From Collinsella sp. (GTDB taxonomy: Bacteria > Actinomycetota > Coriobacteriia > Coriobacteriales > Coriobacteriaceae), in the NCBI GenBank assembly GCA_031295725.1, contig JAUMNV010000208.1:1-18978 (forward strand): a stretch of 18,978 nt of DNA, read 5' to 3'. The stretch's first letter is position 1. Every line of letters begins with the position of its first letter. The notes below the pieces were generated by a model that saw nothing but the letters and a program-made list of their open reading frames with translations, did not search any database and was not told where the DNA came from. Both the position numbers and the translations under genes were made by a program. Below are positions 15,104 through 18,978 of the stretch, one piece after another.

Positions 15104-15607
15104 ATGGACAAAACTGCGTTCTTTACGATGCCGAGCGGTCTGTATGTGGTGAGTGCCGCGGCCGACGGGCTGCGTGCCGGCTGCGTTATCAACACAGCGG
15201 TGCAGGTGACATCCGCCCCGGCGCGCATCTCGGTTGCCGTGAACAAGGAAAATGTCACGTCCGGCGTAATCGCATCGGCTAAGGCTTTTGCGCTGACCGT
15301 GATTGACCAGACCGCCGACATGCTCTATATCGGCAACTTTGGCTTCCGCACCAGCAGCGATTACGACAAGTTTGCCAAGTACGAGACCCACGAGACCGCG
15401 CTGGGCATGCCCTATGTGCCCGAGCACGCGGCGGCGCTGTTTAGCTGCCGTCTGATTGATGCCGTGGATGTGGGCACGCACCTGCTCTTTATCGGTGAGG
15501 TCGAAGATGCCGAGCGTCTGAGCGGCGAGGCCCCGCTGACCTATGACTACTACCACAAGGTGTTAAAGGGCAAGACGCCGCCCAAGGCTTCGTCGTATCA
15601 AGGCTAG
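15104..15607 (+). CDS. Flavin reductase-like protein (FMN-binding; Hrb-type N-terminal domain)
   Basis: A 167-residue single-domain flavin reductase-like protein that should bind FMN and move electrons from NAD(P)H. Family features include the N-terminal SGLYVVSA (about 11-18), NTAVQVTSAPARISVAVNKE (about 30-49), IGNFGFRTSSDYDKF (about 76-90), DVGTHLLFIGEVEDAE (about 121-136) and PLTYDYYHKVLKGKTPPKA (about 143-161). From memory these closely follow the N-terminal half of high-molecular-weight rubredoxin (Hrb) of anaerobes, which passes electrons to flavodiiron proteins. The chain ends where Hrb would continue into its rubredoxin domain, and a rubredoxin gene follows 88 bases later. The ATG at 15104 follows AGGGGAG (15089-15095); longer in-frame starts run through the upstream palindrome and terminator and are unlikely. 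Confidence 0.87.
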   Translation: MDKTAFFTMPSGLYVVSAAADGLRAGCVINTAVQVTSAPARISVAVNKENVTSGVIASAKAFALTVIDQTADMLYIGNFGFRTSSDYDKFAKYETHETALGMPYVPEHAAALFSCRLIDAVDVGTHLLFIGEVEDAERLSGEAPLTYDYYHKVLKGKTPPKASSYQG

Positions 15608-15624
15608 AAATGTTCTAAAAATAC

Positions 15625-15652
15625 TTGCATTATATTATTGAGAATATATACT
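15625..15652 (+). promoter_or_regulatory. Promoter of the rubredoxin gene, with AT-rich dyad
   Basis: TTGCAT (15625-15630), a 16-base spacer and TATACT (15647-15652) form a good promoter in an AT-rich island. TATATT (15631-15636) and AATATA (15643-15648) are inverted copies between and over its elements. This could be a site for a peroxide- or iron-responsive repressor, but it does not match a full PerR or Fur box. Confidence 0.6.
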
Positions 15653-15695
15653 AATAAGTAAGTACACCAGCAGTCACGTTCGAGAGGAGAACATC

Positions 15696-15839
15696 ATGGC
15701 TGAGGAAAAGAAGACGTATAAGTTTGTGTGCACCGTTTGCGGTTACGAGGTTGAGGTCGACACGCCCGAGCTGCCCGAGGATTACGTGTGCCCGGTGTGC
15801 GGCGTCGGTCCCGATCAGTTTGAGCTCGTCGAGGAGTAA
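15696..15839 (+). CDS. Rubredoxin (small, 47 residues)
   Basis: A 47-residue rubredoxin-like iron protein, too small to stand out by length. Two Cys pairs, C12-x2-C15-G-Y and C32-P-V-C35-G, match the FeS4 site. The short spacing between them (16 residues, ELPEDYVCPVCGVGPDQFE) is of the rubrerythrin/Hrb-domain type and lacks the longer loop of classical rubredoxin. It would be a cytoplasmic one-electron carrier. GAGGAG (15684-15689) lies six bases before the ATG, a promoter is at 15625-15652 and a strong terminator follows. The upstream flavin reductase-like protein is the likely electron donor; the acceptor (for example a flavodiiron protein or rubrerythrin) is not in the window. Confidence 0.92.
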   Translation: MAEEKKTYKFVCTVCGYEVEVDTPELPEDYVCPVCGVGPDQFELVEE

Positions 15840-15878
15840 CTCGCAGGCACACGGCGAAAGCCGAACATAGCTCTGTCC

Positions 15879-15914
15879 AAGGGTCCCGGTCGAATTCTCG
15901 GCCGGGACCCTTTT
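15879..15914 (+). terminator. Rho-independent terminator after rubredoxin
   Basis: AAGGGTCCCGG (15879-15889) pairs perfectly with CCGGGACCCTT (15902-15912) around a 12-base loop, followed by TTTTG. Confidence 0.92.
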
Positions 15915-15920
15915 GATTTA

Positions 15921-15960
15921 TCTGACGGTTTAAAACGGTCTCACGTGTTACAGATTAAGA
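15921..15960. repeat. Partial family D unit downstream of mntH
   Basis: TGTTACAGATTAAGA (15946-15960) matches the right arm of the family D units. The preceding 25 bases (15921-15945) resemble the 25-nt loops of those units, sharing TCT at the start, an AAAA run and CGG at the same offset. The expected left arm (15906-15920) is absent or replaced by the rubredoxin terminator. Confidence 0.8.
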
Positions 15961-15990
15961 CGTTATATCTGGACAGTCACGCCATCTCAA

Positions 15991-17247
15991 TTACATTCCC
16001 GTTAGCAGCACGATGTCGAGAATCGTCACGATGACGCCGATCCCTACGAGCAGCGCGTTGAGCGGGCGCGAGTTGGCGTATTTGCCCATAACGCGGGGCG
16101 AACTGGTGAGTCGTATGAGCACAAAGACCGTAATCGGCAACTGAAGCGACAGCAGCGCCTGACTCCAGATGAGACCCTCAAAAGGATTCGGGACGATCAG
16201 GCACGCCGCCACTGCGCCGACGAAACAGACCGCCACCCCGATCGAGGAATGTCGGTCGTGGATGTCGTATTCCTCGTCGAACATGCCCGCGGTGATGGTT
16301 CCCGCCGCCATGCCCGCTGTCACGCTACTCGAGAGGCCCGCAAACAGCAGCGCCACCGCAAAGATGGTCGAGCTCGCCGGGCCCAAGATGGGGGAGAGCG
16401 TGGCCGCTGCGACGGCGAGGTCGTCTACGACAATGCCGTGCGCAAAGAAGGTCGTTGCGGCCAGGATGACCATGGCCGAGTTGATTGCCCAGCCCACGCC
16501 CATCGAAAAGAGCGTGTCGAAGAGCTCATAGCGTAGGCGCTCTTCGATAACCTGCTCGCCTTGGCCTTCGAAGTGCATGGATTGGATGACCTCGGAGTGC
16601 AGGAAGAGGTTGTGTGGCATAACGACCGCACCCAGGACACTTACGATAATCGCGGCCGAGCCAGTGGGCATACTGGGCGTGATCCAGCTTGCGGCGGCTT
16701 GCGGCCAGTCGACCTTGACTAGCGCAAGCTCGGCCAAAAACGAGAGTCCTACCACGCCTACGAAGGCGATGATCCATCGCTCTGCACGCTTGTAGGAGTT
16801 CGTCATGAGCATCGCCATCGATACTGTCGCCACGATGACGCAGCCCGCGCGCACGGGCAGCCCAAAGAGCATTTGAAGGGCAATCGCGCCGCCCAGGACC
16901 TCGGCCATGGCGGTGGCGATGGTCGCGAGATAGGCGCTGCCGAGCACGGCGCGTCCCACGATGCGGGGGAGAAAGCGGGTCGTGGCCTCGGCGAGACAGG
17001 CGCCCGTGGCGATACCCAGGTGCGCCGCGTTGTGCTGCAGCACAATGAGCATAATCGTGGACAGCGTGACGATCCACAGCAGCGCGTAGCCAAACTGCGA
17101 GCCCGCGGCCATATTGGAGGCCCAGTTGCCCGGGTCGATAAAGCCGACGGTCACGAGCAGTCCGGGGCCGATATGCCGGGCGATATCCAGACCTCCGTGG
17201 CCTCCGGTGCGGTGCGAGCCAAAGTGTTGTTTGAGATGGTTGAGCAT
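15991..17247 (-). CDS. mntH: Nramp-family divalent metal transporter MntH
   Basis: A 418-residue proton-coupled Mn(II)/Fe(II) importer of the inner membrane, with about 11 predicted membrane segments. The two metal-binding motifs are intact: DPGNW in the first segment (D38, N41) and MPHN in the sixth (about 210-213, GAVVMPHNLFLHSEVI). TATAMAEVLGGAIAL (about 109-123) is the conserved third-segment region. Length and layout match the bacterial Nramp family (about 400-450). I chose the ATG at 17247 because AGGAG is read on the minus strand (17254-17258) just upstream; an in-frame start at 17283 lies beyond that site. It is a lone minus-strand gene between the rubredoxin and gltB genes, and family D repeats flank both ends. 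Confidence 0.95.
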   Translation of the reverse strand: MLNHLKQHFGSHRTGGHGGLDIARHIGPGLLVTVGFIDPGNWASNMAAGSQFGYALLWIVTLSTIMLIVLQHNAAHLGIATGACLAEATTRFLPRIVGRAVLGSAYLATIATAMAEVLGGAIALQMLFGLPVRAGCVIVATVSMAMLMTNSYKRAERWIIAFVGVVGLSFLAELALVKVDWPQAAASWITPSMPTGSAAIIVSVLGAVVMPHNLFLHSEVIQSMHFEGQGEQVIEERLRYELFDTLFSMGVGWAINSAMVILAATTFFAHGIVVDDLAVAAATLSPILGPASSTIFAVALLFAGLSSSVTAGMAAGTITAGMFDEEYDIHDRHSSIGVAVCFVGAVAACLIVPNPFEGLIWSQALLSLQLPITVFVLIRLTSSPRVMGKYANSRPLNALLVGIGVIVTILDIVLLTGM

Positions 17248-17308
17248 GGTGAGCTCCTGCGTGCCGTTTGCTTGACGCCGCAAAGGATACCCGTTTTAGA
17301 CTCAAAAG

Positions 17309-17324
17309 TTAACCACGACTAACA
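17309..17324 (-). promoter_or_regulatory. Possible metal-regulator site upstream of mntH
   Basis: On the minus strand GTTAGTCGTGGTTAAC contains GTTA and TAAC as inverted ends eight bases apart, about 60 bases before the mntH start. DtxR/MntR-family operators in actinobacteria often have TTAGG/CCTAA-like arms, but this match is partial. Confidence 0.25.
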
Positions 17325-17370
17325 AAATTGTTGTATTTGCATGGGAAGGTGAAAGGGGATTACCGAAATG

Positions 17371-17585
17371 TCTTGATCTGTAACAACTAAGGATGGAAAT
17401 TGGGTCTAGGTGTTACAGATCAAGACAGGAAGAAATGGTCCTATGGAATATCTCGATCTGTAACAGTTAGCTGCAAAAACCGGCCCTTCGTGTTACAGAT
17501 TGTGACAAACCAAAACTGTCCTGCAGAAAATCTCAATCTGTAACATCTAAGCGCCAAAATCGGCTCCTCCTGTTACAGATTGAGA
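17371..17585. repeat. Alternating-orientation repeat array, 80-bp period (family D)
   Basis: Six 15-nt arms are spaced exactly 40 bases apart in alternating orientation. Forward arms are at 17371 (TCTTGATCTGTAACA), 17451 (TCTCGATCTGTAACA) and 17531 (TCTCAATCTGTAACA). Reverse arms are at 17411 (TGTTACAGATCAAGA), 17491 (TGTTACAGATTGTGA) and 17571 (TGTTACAGATTGAGA). Every intervening segment is exactly 25 nt. Units 1 and 3 have perfect 15-bp stems although their arm sequences differ, so the changes are compensated; unit 2 has one wobble and one mismatch. The 25-nt loops resemble each other (AAAA..CGG core), as do the two 25-nt linkers (both contain a GTCCT-like core). The array lies in the 523-bp divergent gap between mntH and gltB. 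Confidence 0.95.
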
Positions 17586-17602
17586 TGTTTGAAGCGGTGA
17601 GT

Positions 17603-17662
17603 TTACAGGTCGAACTTGGGGCCCTTGTTGCCGTCCTTGAGGTCGGCGGTGTCCGCTCGTAG
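17603..17662 (-). pseudogene. Possible C-terminal remnant of an unidentified minus-strand gene
   Basis: Reading the minus strand into the TAA at 17603-17605 gives ADTADLKDGNKGPKFDL and a stop. All 17 sense codons in this stretch end in G or C, as in real genes of this genome. Further upstream the reading (…SHPFRNNRVTHALR) soon loses that bias and meets a stop within about 40 codons, with no plausible start. It looks like the tail of a gene whose body was lost, next to the family D array. I do not recognise the protein, and chance cannot be excluded for so short a stretch. Confidence 0.35.
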
Positions 17663-17669
17663 GGCGTGC

Positions 17670-17701
17670 GTTACGCGATTGTTTCGAAACGGGTGGGAAA
17701 C
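17670..17701. promoter_or_regulatory. Dyad of GAAAC boxes upstream of gltB
   Basis: GTTAC (17670), GTTTC (17681), GAAAC (17686) and GAAAC (17697) form a 32-bp dyad centred on the perfect palindrome GTTTCGAAAC (17681-17690), with 11-base steps between outer and inner boxes. GTnAC and GAAAC are the box types of actinobacterial GlnR sites, but the central spacing (5 instead of 11) differs. It is a candidate nitrogen-control site for gltB. Confidence 0.35.
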
Positions 17702-17770
17702 ACAACGGGCCGGCGATGCTCCTAGTATGCCTATTCAACTGACTGACTAAATATCTAGGGGAGGATCGCG

Positions 17771-18978
17771 ATGCAGGCAGATTCCGCTCAGCAGCAGGGC
17801 CTTTATCGCCCCGAATTCGACCACGATGCGTGTGGCATCGGCGCGCTCGCCGATATCAACGGTGAGCGCCATCACCAGATTCTGGACGATGCACTGTCCA
17901 TTCTGGTCAACTTGGAGCACCGCGGCGGTACGGGACTCGAGAAGAACACCGGCGACGGCGCCGGCATCCTGTTCCAGGTTCCGCATCATTTTTTTCGCAA
18001 AGAGGCTCAAAAGTGCGGCCAGATTCTGCCGGCAGAGGGCGACTATGGTGTGGCCATGCTGTTCTTCCCGCAGGACGACAAGGGCGTAGAGGATGCCCGC
18101 CGCGTGTTTGAGGAGGGCTGCGCCGAGGCCGGCGTGCCGCTGCTTTTTTGGCGCGAGGTGCCGGTCGACCCGCACGATTTGGGCGAGACGGCCCGCGCCT
18201 GCATGCCCACCATCTTGCAGGCCTTCCTGGGCCGTCCGGACGACACGCCGGCGGGCGACGCCTTCGAGCGTCGTCTGTACGTGTGCCGCCGCACCATCGA
18301 GAAGAAGGCCGACGTCGAGTTTGCCCTGCGCGACAAGATCTTCTATGTGTGCTCCATGAGCTCGCGCGCCATCGTGTACAAGGGTATGCTGGTCGCCACG
18401 CAGATGCGCCGCTTCTTCATCGATCTCAACGACGCCGCCGTCAAGACGGCCGTAGCGCTCGTCCACTCGCGCTACTCCACCAACACCACGCCCAGCTGGG
18501 AGCGCGCGCACCCCAACCGCTTTATCATCCACAACGGCGAGATCAATACCCTCAAGGGCAACGTCAACTGGATCCGCGCCCGCGAACCCAACCTGTACAG
18601 CCCCGTGTTGCAGCACGATCTTGAGCGTGTGATGCCTATCATCAACCGCGAGGGTTCCGACTCCGCGATTCTGGACAATGTGCTCGAGTTTTTGGTCATG
18701 AACGGTCGCCCGCTTACGCGTGCCGCGTCCATGTTGTTGCCCGAGCCGTGGGACCACAACGACAGCCTGAGTGAGGAGCGCCGCGCCTACGACGCTTACC
18801 AGTCCATGCTCATGGAGCCGTGGGACGGCCCTGCCGCCATCGCCTTTACCGACGGCCGTACCCTGGGTGCTGCTCTCGACCGCAACGGCCTGCGTCCCGC
18901 CCGCTACTATGTGACGCGCGACGGTCGCTTTATGCTGGCAAGCGAGGTGGGTACCATCGAGGTGCGCCCCGAGAACAT
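17771..18978 (+). CDS. gltB: Glutamate synthase large subunit, N-terminal part (partial)
   Basis: The first 402 codons of the glutamate synthase large subunit, running off the window end. GltB makes glutamate from glutamine and 2-oxoglutarate using electrons from its small subunit. The N-terminal class II glutamine amidotransferase domain is clear: the nucleophile is Cys21 in DHDACGIGALAD, after a 20-residue propeptide that is normally cleaved. NLEHRGGTG and DGAGILFQVPHHFF (about 47-80) follow, then LVHSRYSTNTTPSWERAHPN (about 234-253) and HNGEINTLKGN (about 257-267). The ATG at 17771 is preceded by GGGGAGGA. The domain runs on to about residue 400 with DRNGLRPARYY. The rest of the gene (usually about 1500 residues in total) lies outside. 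It is divergent from mntH. Confidence 0.95.
   Translation, partial: MQADSAQQQGLYRPEFDHDACGIGALADINGERHHQILDDALSILVNLEHRGGTGLEKNTGDGAGILFQVPHHFFRKEAQKCGQILPAEGDYGVAMLFFPQDDKGVEDARRVFEEGCAEAGVPLLFWREVPVDPHDLGETARACMPTILQAFLGRPDDTPAGDAFERRLYVCRRTIEKKADVEFALRDKIFYVCSMSSRAIVYKGMLVATQMRRFFIDLNDAAVKTAVALVHSRYSTNTTPSWERAHPNRFIIHNGEINTLKGNVNWIRAREPNLYSPVLQHDLERVMPIINREGSDSAILDNVLEFLVMNGRPLTRAASMLLPEPWDHNDSLSEERRAYDAYQSMLMEPWDGPAAIAFTDGRTLGAALDRNGLRPARYYVTRDGRFMLASEVGTIEVRPEN

Noticed and set aside
17248..17370. Manganese (yybP-ykoY) riboswitch upstream of mntH
   Set aside because: The leader is short and lacks the conserved loop sequences and paired stems of that class.
17371..17585. CRISPR array
   Set aside because: Arms are only 15 nt and alternate in orientation, the 25-nt spacers are related to each other rather than unique, and no cas gene is present.
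17747..18757. 336-residue minus-strand reading frame opposite gltB
   Set aside because: Shadow of gltB, which shows an intact amidotransferase domain in the + frame.

Overview
The window looks like a chromosomal segment of a high-GC Gram-positive gut actinobacterium, most like Collinsella (Coriobacteriia). This is inferred from GC-rich codon third positions, strong AGGAGG-type ribosome binding sites with some GTG and TTG starts, gene content, and many palindromic intergenic repeats. Species was not confirmed by any search. Genes are densely packed, mostly on the + strand, and nearly all are chromosomal housekeeping or metabolic genes.

Layout. 1-961: end of a two-subunit transketolase (last codons of the N-terminal subunit, then the whole C-terminal subunit). 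962-1408: a gene-free gap with a terminator and a 123-nt imperfect hairpin repeat. 1409-3536: ftsE (with an unusual ~170-residue Pro/Ala/Gln-rich N-terminal extension) and ftsX. 3671-5806: RNase R. 5905-7274: a small serine recombinase preceded by a cluster of dyad half-sites, then a VanZ-like membrane protein. 7479-11922: an N-acetylmuramic acid (MurNAc) salvage locus, murR-like regulator, murQ, murP and mupG (DUF871). 12015-12981: an ArsC/Spx-family protein facing an unrecognised minus-strand gene, with a three-unit 62-bp palindrome array filling the gap between them. 13258-13425: tRNA-Gln(CTG) and tRNA-Glu(CTC). 13520-14897: a TPR protein overlapping smpB. 15104-15839: a flavin reductase-like protein and a 47-residue rubredoxin, together resembling a split high-molecular-weight rubredoxin. 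15991-17247: mntH on the minus strand. 17371-17585: an array of 15-nt arms at an exact 40-nt pitch in alternating orientation. 17771-end: the start of gltB.

How the genes work together. The mur genes form one pathway: a PTS permease imports and phosphorylates MurNAc (or MurNAc-GlcNAc), MupG would split the phosphorylated disaccharide, and MurQ converts MurNAc-6-P to GlcNAc-6-P, under an RpiR-type regulator. FtsE and FtsX form the membrane complex that controls division-site peptidoglycan hydrolases. RNase R and SmpB both belong to trans-translation and mRNA quality control, but here they are separated by about 8.6 kb. The flavin reductase and rubredoxin probably pass electrons to an oxygen- or NO-reducing partner outside the window.

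The least explained content is the intergenic repeats. At least four different palindromic families are present, two as three-unit arrays with exact periods (62 and 80 bp). In the 80-bp array, stem changes are compensated on the opposite arm. A further partial unit lies on the other side of mntH, in register with the main array if mntH is removed. No transposase, cas gene or other obvious partner is visible.
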